DNA of 64,000 bases, taken from contig JAJRSO010000059.1 in assembly GCA_024278755.1 (NCBI GenBank), positions 1 to 64,000 of the forward strand. Direction: 5' to 3'. Below the pieces are notes generated by a model. That model saw only the letters and a program-made list of their open reading frames with translations. It had not been told where the DNA came from and searched no databases. This stretch comes from Calditrichota bacterium (lineage in GTDB: Bacteria > Calditrichota > Calditrichia > Calditrichales > Calditrichaceae). Shown here one piece after another: positions 36,528 to 45,753 of the stretch. The stretch's first letter is position 1. Each line of letters opens with the position of its first letter. The translations under genes were made by a program, and so were the position numbers.

Positions 36528-36920
36528 CTATTCCGTGATTACCGCGGTTGCTTCAATCTCAATTAAAAAATCCAGGCCGATTAACCGGCTTATTTCCACC
36601 ATGGTGGTGGCCGGTTTAATCTCTTTAAAAAACTCGCCGTGCGCCTTGCCCACCGCCTGCCACATATTGATATCGGCGACGAAGAGCCGGGTACGAATAA
36701 CGTCTTTCAGTTCTGCTCCCACGTGTTTGAGGGCATCTTCAATTTTTTGTAAGGCAAAACGCGTTTGTGTGTAAGGGTCGTCTTTTCCCACAACCCGGCC
36801 GGAGTCGTCCACGGCAACGGTTCCTGAAACTTCCACAATATTACCCACACGAATGGCCCGGGAATAGCCCACATTTGCTTCCCACTGGGTTCCGGATGAA
36901 AAATACTGCTTTGCGCTCAT
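36528..36920 (-). CDS. RidA family protein (enamine/imine deaminase or ligand-binding)
   Basis: 130 residues from the ATG at 36920, selected because GGAGG lies 8 bases ahead; the earlier ATG at 36935 overlaps that site. Family features are GNIVEVSGTVAVDD, QTRFALQKIEDALKH and VIRTRLFVADI, with the substrate-binding Arg in the last motif and a C-terminal Glu in IEIEATAV. It probably deaminates reactive enamines in the cytoplasm or binds small molecules. Sits between MutS-like and rmuC genes with no clear link. Confidence 0.9.
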   Translation of the reverse strand: MSAKQYFSSGTQWEANVGYSRAIRVGNIVEVSGTVAVDDSGRVVGKDDPYTQTRFALQKIEDALKHVGAELKDVIRTRLFVADINMWQAVGKAHGEFFKEIKPATTMVEISRLIGLDFLIEIEATAVITE

Positions 36921-36962
36921 AACAGGGGCCTCCATATTTATAAAGTGAATTTAATTATCGTT

Positions 36963-38150
36963 TTAATGTCCGGTCTCATCCGGCAAAGTAAGTTGGTTGT
37001 TGCTGCGCAAATCCTCAATTTTTTTTAGCGGCCGTTCCAGCTGATTGGTACGGGTGCCGGTCAAATTTAGAAATTCTTTTTGGGCGTCATCTATCCGTTT
37101 ACCCATTTTATCCATGCTGTCTTTGTAATTATTCCACTGCTTATTAAATTCGGCCAGCAGGTTTAATATTTCCGTGGCGGTTTTTTCCAGATTAAAATTA
37201 TCCACCGCCTGACGGATAACGGCGAGAACGGCGTACAGAGTAAGCGGCGAACTTAGAATGACTTTGTTTTGCAGAGCTTCATCCATCAACTGCTGGTTCG
37301 TTTCATTAATAAACGCATACACCTGCTCGTTGGGAATAAAGACGATGACATAATCCACTGTATTGTCGGCGGGGTTGATATAATCCCGGCCCTTTACCTC
37401 TTTAACCCGATCGCGGACGTCTTTTAAAAACTGTTTCTTAAATTGTTCTTTTTCGGGTTTGGACTCGCTGTTGAGATAGGAGATGTAATTTGTCAGCGGA
37501 AATTTCACATCCATATTCACTTTTAAATTATGCGGCAGCAAAAAAGTAAAATCCGGCCGGCTGCCGGTATTTTCTCCGGTTTTTTGTTTCAGATAGTTGA
37601 CGCCTTCGATAAATCCGGCCAGGCGCAGCACATCTTCGGCCATGCGTTCGCCCCACTGACCGCGCATCTGCGAATGGGTAAGCGCTGTATTCAGCCGGTT
37701 GGTGGTTTGCTGCAAACGCTGCGTCATTTCCGATGATTGCTGCAACTGCTGAGCCAGCGCACCATAGCTGAGTTTACGATCTTTTTCCATTTTCTGCATC
37801 AGCTCTTCCACTTTACCCAGATCCCCCTTCATATTTTTTAGGGTCTGGTCGATGAGCGCTTTTTTGGATTCCAGGGTCTGCTCATTTAGCGTGGACTGAT
37901 TTTTTAATGTTTCGTTGGCGATTTTAATAAAATCGGAAGTACTCTTGCTAAGCGCTTCGCTGGAAAGGGCGCCAAAAGATTCTTTGAGCTGGGCGACAAT
38001 TTTTTCCATTTCCGCCGCTTTTTCGCTTTGCATGGTTTCATTGAGCTGCGCCGCGATTTCGGCCGTTTTTTTATTGTGCAGGTAAAACCAAAGGCCAACA
38101 AAAATACCGCCTGAAATCAATCCGCTAAAAAAATAAATTATATCGGTCAT
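36963..38150 (-). CDS. rmuC: RmuC-type DNA recombination protein
   Basis: 395 residues from the ATG at 38150, where the N-terminal membrane helix begins (TDIIYFFSGLISGGIFVGLW); the frame is open to 38234 but the extra part is unlikely. A long coiled coil (about 35-170) leads to the nuclease-like domain with RGQWGERMAEDVLRLAGF, SRPDFTF, and MDVKFPLTNY, the PD-(D/E)XK-like core (D and K seen). RmuC restrains recombination at inverted repeats and has been linked to cleanup of damaged DNA. Confidence 0.92.
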   Translation of the reverse strand: MTDIIYFFSGLISGGIFVGLWFYLHNKKTAEIAAQLNETMQSEKAAEMEKIVAQLKESFGALSSEALSKSTSDFIKIANETLKNQSTLNEQTLESKKALIDQTLKNMKGDLGKVEELMQKMEKDRKLSYGALAQQLQQSSEMTQRLQQTTNRLNTALTHSQMRGQWGERMAEDVLRLAGFIEGVNYLKQKTGENTGSRPDFTFLLPHNLKVNMDVKFPLTNYISYLNSESKPEKEQFKKQFLKDVRDRVKEVKGRDYINPADNTVDYVIVFIPNEQVYAFINETNQQLMDEALQNKVILSSPLTLYAVLAVIRQAVDNFNLEKTATEILNLLAEFNKQWNNYKDSMDKMGKRIDDAQKEFLNLTGTRTNQLERPLKKIEDLRSNNQLTLPDETGH

Positions 38151-38300
38151 AAAAGAGTCTCTTATCTCAGAAGTAAAAAAAGTGCATTTAGTGAAACACT
38201 GTATTAATTTAGTTACAAAGACGGATTGATTCAATTTTTGTTCGGTAATTTTGCTATTTCCAAAAGAAATGGAAATAGTAACCGTTTAAAAAGAAAACAG

Positions 38301-40136
38301 ATGGAAATAAAAACAAATAAAATACAGGACTGGCTGCCCATCACCCGCAAAGAGGTGCAGGCCCGCGGTTGGGACGAACTGGATGTGATTCTTATTTCCG
38401 GTGATGCGTACGTGGATCATCCCTCGTTCGGGCCGGCGGTCATCGGACGGATTATCGAACACGAAGGCTACCGGGTGGCCATCGTGCCCCAGCCCAACTG
38501 GAAAGACGATTACCGGGATTTTAAAAAGCTGGGCAAGCCGCGCCTCTTTTTTGGCGTAACCGCCGGTTGTATGGATTCGATGATTAATCACTACACCGCG
38601 GCTAAACGGAGACGTTCCACCGACGCTTATACCCCCGGGGGTGCGATCAATTTCCGGCCGGATTATGCGGTGACCGTTTACAGTAAAATATTAAAAGAGC
38701 TCTTTCCGGAAGTACCGGTTGTTCTGGGCGGCATCGAAGCTTCCCTGCGCCGGGTCACCCATTACGACTACTGGTCGAACCGTTTAAAACCAACCATCCT
38801 TGCCGAAAGCGGCGCGGATATGCTTATTTACGGAATGGCCGAGAATCCCCTGCGTGAGATTTTGCGTTTAATGGATAAAGGCATCCCCGTTTCTTCCCTG
38901 AATACGGTGCCGCAAACTGCTTTTTTCTTACAAGAGGGACACGCCTTACCGAAAAATAAAAACTGGCAAACCATCGAGCTGGCGTCACACGAGGCTTGTT
39001 TAAAGGACAAAAAGACTTTCGCCGCTAATTTTAAACCTATCGAAAAAGAGTCTAACCGCGTTCAGGCCCGTCGTCTGATCCAAAAAATAGGTAAGCGGAC
39101 GCTGGTTATCAATCCGCCCTTTCCCACGATGACCGAAAAAGAAATAGACGCCTCCTTTGATTTACCCTATACGCGGATGCCCCATCCTAAGTATAAAAAC
39201 CGGGGAATGATTCCCGCTTATGAAATGATCCGCCATTCTGTCAATCTGCACCGGGGTTGTTTTGGCGGCTGTAGTTTTTGCACTATTTCCGCACATCAGG
39301 GAAAATTCATCGCCAGCCGTTCCAGAAAATCAATTTTAAAAGAGGCAAAAGCGGTAACCCAAATGCCGGATTTTAAGGGTTACATCAGCGATATGGGCGG
39401 TCCTTCCGCCAATATGTACCGTATGAAAGGAATCGATTTAAGCATTTGCGACAAATGTCTGCGCCCTTCCTGTATTCATCCCGATATCTGTTTTAATCTA
39501 AATATTAACCACAAGCCGCTAACCGATATTTACCGCAGTGTCAGCGCCTTACCCGGCGTAAAAAAAGCCTTTGTCTCTTCGGGGATCCGGTACGATTTAT
39601 TAGTGCCGAAAAATACAAAGCAGTCCAAAGCCGCGGGACTCGATGCATATTTGGAACAGGTGGTGGCGCATCATGTTTCGGGCCGCTTAAAGGTGGCGCC
39701 GGAGCACACGTCCGATAAAACGCTAAAAATTATGCGTAAACCTTCTTTCAGACTGTTTTATGAGTTTAAAAAAAAATTTGATCGCATCAACGAAAAATAC
39801 GGACTAAAACAGTATCTCGTACCCTATTTCATTTCCAGCCATCCGGGTAGCGCCATAGAGGATATGGCCGACCTGGCCGCGCAAACCAAAGCGCTGGGGT
39901 TTAAACTGGAACAGGTGCAGGATTTTACCCCCACGCCGATGACCGTGGCCACGGTGATTTATTATTCCGGGTATCACCCCTATACGTTGGAAAAAATTTA
40001 CAGCGCTAAAACCGCCAAAGAAAAAAAAGATCAGAACCGTTTTTTCTTCTGGTACAAAAAAGAAAATAAGGGTTGGATTCATAAAAAACTTAGCGATTTA
40101 TTCCGGGATGATTTGGCAAAGAAACTGTTAAAATAG
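38301..40136 (+). CDS. YgiQ family radical SAM protein
   Basis: 611 residues from the ATG at 38301; upstream in-frame codons to 38226 overlap the divergent rmuC leader and look spurious. N-terminal YgiQ motifs are SGDAYVDHPSFG and VTAGCMDSMINHYT. The [4Fe-4S] motif is CFGGCSFCTIS (CxxxCxxC). A second cysteine set CDKCLRPSC, and VAPEHTSDKTLKIMRKP follow, as in the family. The reaction is unknown; YgiQ proteins are widespread and often stand alone. Predicted cytoplasmic and oxygen sensitive. Confidence 0.93.
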   Translation: MEIKTNKIQDWLPITRKEVQARGWDELDVILISGDAYVDHPSFGPAVIGRIIEHEGYRVAIVPQPNWKDDYRDFKKLGKPRLFFGVTAGCMDSMINHYTAAKRRRSTDAYTPGGAINFRPDYAVTVYSKILKELFPEVPVVLGGIEASLRRVTHYDYWSNRLKPTILAESGADMLIYGMAENPLREILRLMDKGIPVSSLNTVPQTAFFLQEGHALPKNKNWQTIELASHEACLKDKKTFAANFKPIEKESNRVQARRLIQKIGKRTLVINPPFPTMTEKEIDASFDLPYTRMPHPKYKNRGMIPAYEMIRHSVNLHRGCFGGCSFCTISAHQGKFIASRSRKSILKEAKAVTQMPDFKGYISDMGGPSANMYRMKGIDLSICDKCLRPSCIHPDICFNLNINHKPLTDIYRSVSALPGVKKAFVSSGIRYDLLVPKNTKQSKAAGLDAYLEQVVAHHVSGRLKVAPEHTSDKTLKIMRKPSFRLFYEFKKKFDRINEKYGLKQYLVPYFISSHPGSAIEDMADLAAQTKALGFKLEQVQDFTPTPMTVATVIYYSGYHPYTLEKIYSAKTAKEKKDQNRFFFWYKKENKGWIHKKLSDLFRDDLAKKLLK

Positions 40137-40167
40137 CGATAACATTTAAATTAAAAAGAAAGACCGT

Positions 40168-40887
40168 ATGCTGCGCAATGTTTTTTATTCTGTAATTACA
40201 ATTCCTGTCTTTGGTCTTCTGTATCTCTTTACCGCTGTTATTGTTTTAATTACGCTGACGCTTTCGTCTTTCAAACGGGATAAAGCGGTGCGGCGTGTGA
40301 TGCGCTTTTGGGCCAAAACATCTTTTCTCCTGATCGGGAAAAAACTGTCGGTCCGCGGCATCGAAAACATCGATACATGTAAAAACTATATTTTGCTGGC
40401 CAACCACAGCAGTCTGTTTGACATTATGGCTATTATCGCCTTTTATCCGCAGGTTTCCTGGTTTGGCCGGGAACGGCTGCTTAATATTCCGGTGTTTGGC
40501 CGAGTGTTAAAAATGATCGGCTATGTGCCAATGAAATCGGCCGATATCAAAAACACAAAAAAGATGATGGAACAATTAATCCAAAAAACGGAAGGCTGTA
40601 CCGTAGCGGTTTTTCCCGAAGGGACCCGGACGCTTACCGGTAAACTGGGGCGTTTCCGCCGGGGCTTCATTCATATTCAACGGGCCTCAGGACTTGATAT
40701 TTTGCCGGTAACGTTAAATGGGTTATATTTATTAAAGCCGAAACACCGACAGACCATAAATTTTAGCGCGAAAATTGAAGTTGTAATTCATACGCCGCTA
40801 TCCAATGAAGAAATTAGCACGCTGACAGACCGGGAAGTTTTAAATACGGTGAAAGACGTTATCGAATCGGCCTATGATTACGCTTAA
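40168..40887 (+). CDS. 1-acyl-glycerol-3-phosphate acyltransferase (PlsC-like)
   Basis: 239 residues with an N-terminal membrane helix (about 5-32). Acyltransferase block I is ANHSSLFDIMA (HxxxxD), block II YVPMKSADIKNTKK, block III VFPEGTRTLTGKLGRFRRG and block IV DILPVTLNGL. It converts lysophosphatidate to phosphatidate at the inner membrane. Opens a three-gene lipid operon with a lipid-kinase gene (15 bases on) and a HAD-IB phosphatase. Confidence 0.9.
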   Translation: MLRNVFYSVITIPVFGLLYLFTAVIVLITLTLSSFKRDKAVRRVMRFWAKTSFLLIGKKLSVRGIENIDTCKNYILLANHSSLFDIMAIIAFYPQVSWFGRERLLNIPVFGRVLKMIGYVPMKSADIKNTKKMMEQLIQKTEGCTVAVFPEGTRTLTGKLGRFRRGFIHIQRASGLDILPVTLNGLYLLKPKHRQTINFSAKIEVVIHTPLSNEEISTLTDREVLNTVKDVIESAYDYA

Positions 40888-40902
40888 CCGAAAGGAACAA
40901 AG

Positions 40903-41826
40903 ATGAGTGAAAAATGGGTTTTTATCATCAATCCGACAGCAGGAAATAATTTTGCCAAAGAATATGCAGACAAAGTCAAAGAGATGATTCGCCTTAATAA
41001 GGTGGACGCCGAAATTGCGTTTACCGAGCGAAAAGGACATGCCTCCGAAATCGCCAAAGCATTTGTCAAAAAAGGTTTTACCTATTTTATTGCTGTTGGC
41101 GGCGACGGGACTTTTAATGAAATGGCTCGCGCGCTGGTCCATAATTTGGATGTTGTTGCCGGGATAATCCCGGCCGGAACCGGAAATGATTTTATTCAGA
41201 TCTTAGGGTTTCCTAATCGGTTCGGTGATGAAGATTGGAAAATCTTTTTTAAGAGAAATGAAAAAACAATGGATACCGGTTCCTGCAATAAAGCGGTATT
41301 TTTTAATGGAATGGGCCTGGGTTTTGACGCCCAGGTTGCGGCGGAAAACTATAACGTCGAAGACGGGGTTAAAAAAGGCGGCAGCGATAAATACATCTGG
41401 CATATTCTCAAAACGCTTTTGTTTTTTGAAGAAAAAAAGGCCGTGATAGAATACAATGATACAAAAGAAGAAACGGATTGCTTTATAAACACCGTTTCCA
41501 TCGGCCGGCGTTTTGCGGGAGATTTCTTTTTAACACCCAAAGCGATTGCCGACGACGGGCTATTAGATGTTTGCATGATTAAAAAACTTTCACTAAGCCA
41601 GCGTTTAAAAATACTCCTGCAAGTGCCCAAGGGGAACCACATCAATGATAAAAAGGTGCACTATTATCAGACGGATAAACTTTCTTTGGAATTTAAGGAG
41701 ATGGTGCCGTTTCATGTGGATGGGGAACTGTTCTTTGATTCCAGGTTTGATGTACAGATTGCTCCGGCAAGCCTGCGGGTGATTTATAATCCGCGTGGGA
41801 ATCATTTTTTCAGTCAATCAATATAG
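40903..41826 (+). CDS. Diacylglycerol/lipid kinase (YegS/DgkB family)
   Basis: 307 residues. The nucleotide-binding signs are INPTAGNN, AVGGDGTFNEMARAL and IIPAGTGNDFIQ; the C-terminal beta domain has GLGFDAQVA, GRRFAGDFFLTP and VDGELFFD. It phosphorylates diacylglycerol or a related lipid. The preceding PlsC and following HAD-IB genes fit phosphatidate metabolism or recycling. An aaaggaa ribosome site precedes the ATG. Confidence 0.9.
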   Translation: MSEKWVFIINPTAGNNFAKEYADKVKEMIRLNKVDAEIAFTERKGHASEIAKAFVKKGFTYFIAVGGDGTFNEMARALVHNLDVVAGIIPAGTGNDFIQILGFPNRFGDEDWKIFFKRNEKTMDTGSCNKAVFFNGMGLGFDAQVAAENYNVEDGVKKGGSDKYIWHILKTLLFFEEKKAVIEYNDTKEETDCFINTVSIGRRFAGDFFLTPKAIADDGLLDVCMIKKLSLSQRLKILLQVPKGNHINDKKVHYYQTDKLSLEFKEMVPFHVDGELFFDSRFDVQIAPASLRVIYNPRGNHFFSQSI

Positions 41827-41838
41827 GATCCGGTTATT

Positions 41839-42510
41839 TTGGTAATGAGAAAAAATCACGACTATGCCGCCTTTTTTGATTTGGATCGAACGATCATCAA
41901 TCTGAACAGCGGTGAATTACTGGTACGCCAGGCCTATAAAAACGGATTGATGAGTAAAACCGATATTCTGAAGGGGTTCTACTTTACGCTTTTATATAAA
42001 CTGGACTTAAAACCAACCGAGGCGATCATCGAAGGGATGGCCCGTTGGATGGCGGGACTTCCGGAGACGGCGGTAATTGATTTGAGCAGAGAAATATTTA
42101 AAAAATATCTGATACACGCCATCCGTCCGGAAATTTATAAGGCGATACAATTTCACAAAGAGCGCAACGGCGAGGTGGTTATTCTTTCGGCTTCCATGCC
42201 CTACATTTGCTCGCAATTTGAAAGTCACCTGGGTTTGGATACTTCCATCTGTTCTGAGCTGGAAGTGGTGGATGGGAAATTTACCGGTCGTCCGGTAGGG
42301 CGTTTCTGTTTTGGAAAAGAAAAAGTATCCCGGTTAACCCGCTTTTGTGAATTAAGAAAATATAGGCTCTCCGAAGCTTACTACTATGCCGATTCCATTT
42401 CGGATTACGATGCTCTGAAGATAGTTGGAAATCCGGTTTGCGTGCGTCCCGATAAAAAACTAACCGCCGCCGCCCAATTAAAAGGCTGGAATATTTATTA
42501 TTGGCAATAG
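41839..42510 (+). CDS. HAD-IB family phosphatase (SerB-like)
   Basis: About 223 residues; TTG 41839 or ATG 41845 may start it. Motif I FFDLDRTIIN has the two catalytic Asp residues, motif II is VILSAS, and motif IV is YYADSISDYDAL. The helical cap (LYKLDLKPTEAIIEGMARWM) is of the C1/IB type. HAD-IB proteins are often fused to PlsC acyltransferases; here the acyltransferase is a separate gene two positions upstream, which supports a lipid phosphate substrate. Serine-phosphate phosphatase is less likely given this context. Confidence 0.85.
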   Translation: MVMRKNHDYAAFFDLDRTIINLNSGELLVRQAYKNGLMSKTDILKGFYFTLLYKLDLKPTEAIIEGMARWMAGLPETAVIDLSREIFKKYLIHAIRPEIYKAIQFHKERNGEVVILSASMPYICSQFESHLGLDTSICSELEVVDGKFTGRPVGRFCFGKEKVSRLTRFCELRKYRLSEAYYYADSISDYDALKIVGNPVCVRPDKKLTAAAQLKGWNIYYWQ

Positions 42511-42522
42511 CCGGGTTTCTAA

Positions 42523-43359
42523 TTAACGTACTTCCAGTATGCCGGGCGTCTGTTTGTAGGGAACGTTCAGATAGTCGAGATCAAAAGCGTAAAGCCTGTC
42601 TCCCAAACTATTTAGCAGCCTTTGTGGGATGCCGTCCTGGACAACTTCGAGCAGGGGGTAAAAATAGTATTTTCCCACACTGAAAAAATCCCTTGGAAAT
42701 TTATAAATCATAATCCATGTAACCGGATGGGTAAGAGTCTCTTCTGCCCAGAGAGCCGTTGCCCCTTTTAGCAAAATGGCCTCTTCCGGGTTTCCGCTTT
42801 CCGATAAAATTACCAGCGCATTAGCCGCACCCCAAGGCTGGCGAAAAGTACGAACGATAACCGTATCGGCCAAATTGGTTAAATGTACACGGATAACCAG
42901 GCTGTCTTTCGAGGCTGCGGTTAACAGGTTGTAATTTAATTCGGTTTGAATATCCAAAAGTTTTGGCAGCCAGACAGCAGGGAAAATTTTACCGTCATTG
43001 TCCACATCGCCTTTATTCCGTTCAATTTTACCGTTCAAAAGTAAAAAAGAGGCAGACTTAATTCGATAATTGGCGCAAAAGAAATATACTTTAAAAATTC
43101 CGCTTAATCCTCCGCCGGGCTGAAGGGAAGGATCGGGCAGCTCAATAGAAAAACGCCCGTCCTCTTGCGTATAGGTGGAATATTCAAAGCCGTCCACCCA
43201 AACGTAAACGCCCCCGGCTTCGACATCGGTTCCCAAATTGACACGGCCCCGTATAGTGGTTAATTCATCGATTGTAATCGGATCATTAAAAAAGGCATTG
43301 TCCGTACAGCCGAACAGCAGGAAAAGAAACGGAGAGATGTAATGGAAAAGATTTTTCAT
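42523..43359 (-). CDS. Lipoprotein with a carboxypeptidase-regulatory-like domain
   Basis: 278 residues. The lipobox FLLFGC puts Cys18 at the processed N terminus. Residues about 30-110 look like a transthyretin-like beta domain (IRGRVNLGTDVEAGGVYVWV, then DGRFSIELPD). The remainder has no recognised family. It starts 10 bases after the TonB-dependent receptor, so it probably works with it as a surface partner, though it does not resemble SusD. Confidence 0.72.
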   Translation of the reverse strand: MKNLFHYISPFLFLLFGCTDNAFFNDPITIDELTTIRGRVNLGTDVEAGGVYVWVDGFEYSTYTQEDGRFSIELPDPSLQPGGGLSGIFKVYFFCANYRIKSASFLLLNGKIERNKGDVDNDGKIFPAVWLPKLLDIQTELNYNLLTAASKDSLVIRVHLTNLADTVIVRTFRQPWGAANALVILSESGNPEEAILLKGATALWAEETLTHPVTWIMIYKFPRDFFSVGKYYFYPLLEVVQDGIPQRLLNSLGDRLYAFDLDYLNVPYKQTPGILEVR

Positions 43360-43369
43360 ATGTATGTAA

Positions 43370-45595
43370 CTAATATTGAATGGTAAATGTCAGATAATAA
43401 CGCCGATCACGAATGGCAATTCCTTCCAGTTGAGTATCGTCCTGAACGAGATTGCGTACGCTCGCGTTAAAAAGAAAAGTCAGAAAACGCAGCTCTAACG
43501 TTTTGGAAAAATGAAGGTCCAGATTCATATAGCCCGGTAATTCGATTTCCCAGTAACGTCCGTTTTGAGCGCGCACCCAGGCGCTTTGGTTGCTTTCTAA
43601 AAAGGAATGGATTTGAAACGAATATCCACGGTGGGCAATCTCGATATTTCCGATATATTTCCATTCGCTTTTAAAGGGGAAGGCCGCTTTCTCGGAAATG
43701 GAATAGTGCGAAATCCCGGTTTCGAGAATAAGTTTACTGGAAAGCAGATATCCTTTTCCGTTTAATTCCAACCCGGCAAGAGAAGCATTTGGCACATTAT
43801 CATAAAAGGAGATAGGCGTACCGGGTACGTAGTAGACCCGAAATTTATTTTGGTAATAATTCTGGAAATAATTAAAGGTTAGCTGCCAGCCGTTTACCGG
43901 ACCGAACTCTTCATTCTCTTTACTTAATTCCAGTCCAACTTCGAGGCTTTTATTTTTTTCCGGATTAAGATTTGGATTGGCATATCCCTGAAAAGAGCTG
44001 CTGCTTTTCGGTGAACTGATTTGTTGATACAGAGAGGGGAATTTTACATTGCTACTAAAGTTCAGATAAGCATTTGTAGCAAAATACGGACTTTGACCGG
44101 TAAAATGGGATGAAAATTTATACGTCATGGCCTGCCAGTTTTTTACATCTGGTAAAGAGCCTTGTCGTTCCCGGAATTGAATATCCGATAGTTCGTTTTT
44201 CACCTGGTCAAAACGCCAGCTTACATCCACATCCGCTTGTTTCAAAAAAGTCGAGCGGGAAGCGGTATGTATTTTGAACACGGAAACGAGGCCCAAGTGA
44301 TTGCGGTTGAAAACGGACGATTCAATACCGGCTTGGGTAAGGCGGGGATCATCTGTGGAATCATGATATTTTAGTTCTCCCATTTCAAACTGTCCCGCCG
44401 TTAGTAAGCTGGCAAAACGCCAACTGTATTGGGTTTGCAAATTAAAATAATAACTTTGGTTTAAAAAACCTTGCAGACGACGAACAGTGCCGGATTGTAA
44501 ATCGTGGCGGTTATCGTAATCTTTGTAGGCGGCCGAAACGGTGGTATTTCCGCCTCCGAACAGAGGACCGTTGTAGGCGAGAGAAAGCAAACGGTTATTG
44601 TCGGACAAGTCTTCTTTGTAGCGGGAGTTTGCGTATTGTAACTCGGAATACAGATAAATGATGTTAACATTTTGCGGTTTTTTACCGGTTGCTAAATTAT
44701 ATACCAGACTGGCAAAATGATTTTGCTGTTTGTTTTGCAGTTGTTCCTGGCGGTTGTTTAGCGTAAATACCCGTTTGCTGTTTCCCTTTTTAAAACTATA
44801 GGAAAGCGCAGCCTTGTTCTTAAAAGTATGATGTAATTGTATGCCCCAGCTTCCCGAAGAATAACTGCCTATTTTCTGATTGAAACGCGCCGTGTAATTC
44901 TTATACAATTGCGGGACAATATTGATTACGCCCGAAAAGGCTTCGGGACCGTACAGGCTGGTATTGCTGCCACGAATAATTTCGAATTGTTTGATATCAT
45001 CCAGACTGATCTGCGAAAGGTCGGAAACATTATCGAAAAGGCTGTTTAGTTTAATTCCGTTGTATAAAACCAGAGCGTCATCGGGATTTCCGGCACGCAG
45101 GGCGATGGTTTTTTTGCCGCTCAGTTTTTCATCTATCTGAATACTTTGATCGGTCGCCAGCAAATCCCCCGCATCGATATAAGCGCGGTTTTCAAATGTC
45201 TTGGCTTTAATTGTAGAGTAAGCCGTCGGCAAATCCAGCAAAAACTCCGGACGTTCGCGATAAGCTACTACCGAAACAGCCTCATGCTGAATTATGCGTG
45301 GTTTTAAATAAAAGGTGCGGCGGTTCAACGCTTTTGCCAGAGAAATATGCATGGTATCGAATGCCACATGTTCAAAAACGATGAGATGGTTTGGAAGATG
45401 GTTCGGAATTATCAAAGAAAAAGAACCGTCGGCAGCGGAAATAACCCCGGTAGAAGAATTAAATATATATACGTAAGCGTCCGGAATTTCGGTATACGTA
45501 TTGGCGTGGCGCAACTTTCCGGTAAAGATAAAAGGCTTTTCCGTCTGAGCGGAAAGTATCGAAACAGTTAAAAACAGAGTCAGAAAATATTTCAT
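43370..45595 (-). CDS. TonB-dependent outer-membrane receptor with N-terminal CarboxypepD-like domain
   Basis: 741 residues from the ATG at 45595, which starts the signal peptide (MKYFLTLFLTVSILSAQ); a longer frame to 45667 is less plausible. Residues about 25-110 are a carboxypeptidase-regulatory-like domain (SSTGVISAADGSFSLII), then a plug domain with a degenerate LRAGNPDDALVLYNG and FEIIRGSNTSLYGPEAFSGVINI, and a 22-strand barrel ending in an aromatic residue (YLTFTIQY). It imports siderophores, vitamins or glycans; nothing nearby defines the substrate except the following lipoprotein. Confidence 0.92.
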   Translation of the reverse strand: MKYFLTLFLTVSILSAQTEKPFIFTGKLRHANTYTEIPDAYVYIFNSSTGVISAADGSFSLIIPNHLPNHLIVFEHVAFDTMHISLAKALNRRTFYLKPRIIQHEAVSVVAYRERPEFLLDLPTAYSTIKAKTFENRAYIDAGDLLATDQSIQIDEKLSGKKTIALRAGNPDDALVLYNGIKLNSLFDNVSDLSQISLDDIKQFEIIRGSNTSLYGPEAFSGVINIVPQLYKNYTARFNQKIGSYSSGSWGIQLHHTFKNKAALSYSFKKGNSKRVFTLNNRQEQLQNKQQNHFASLVYNLATGKKPQNVNIIYLYSELQYANSRYKEDLSDNNRLLSLAYNGPLFGGGNTTVSAAYKDYDNRHDLQSGTVRRLQGFLNQSYYFNLQTQYSWRFASLLTAGQFEMGELKYHDSTDDPRLTQAGIESSVFNRNHLGLVSVFKIHTASRSTFLKQADVDVSWRFDQVKNELSDIQFRERQGSLPDVKNWQAMTYKFSSHFTGQSPYFATNAYLNFSSNVKFPSLYQQISSPKSSSSFQGYANPNLNPEKNKSLEVGLELSKENEEFGPVNGWQLTFNYFQNYYQNKFRVYYVPGTPISFYDNVPNASLAGLELNGKGYLLSSKLILETGISHYSISEKAAFPFKSEWKYIGNIEIAHRGYSFQIHSFLESNQSAWVRAQNGRYWEIELPGYMNLDLHFSKTLELRFLTFLFNASVRNLVQDDTQLEGIAIRDRRYYLTFTIQY

Positions 45596-45753
45596 ATAAT
45601 TGCCGCTTTCGGATAATATGGCATTATTAGGCAGTCTGTTTACCGATATAACGAAATAAAACACCAACTTAATTCACAAAAACAGTTTTATGGCTTGCCA
45701 GAGGATAACTGTAAGTGTAAATTTCGTTTACAGATGTGCATCGGATCTTTTAT

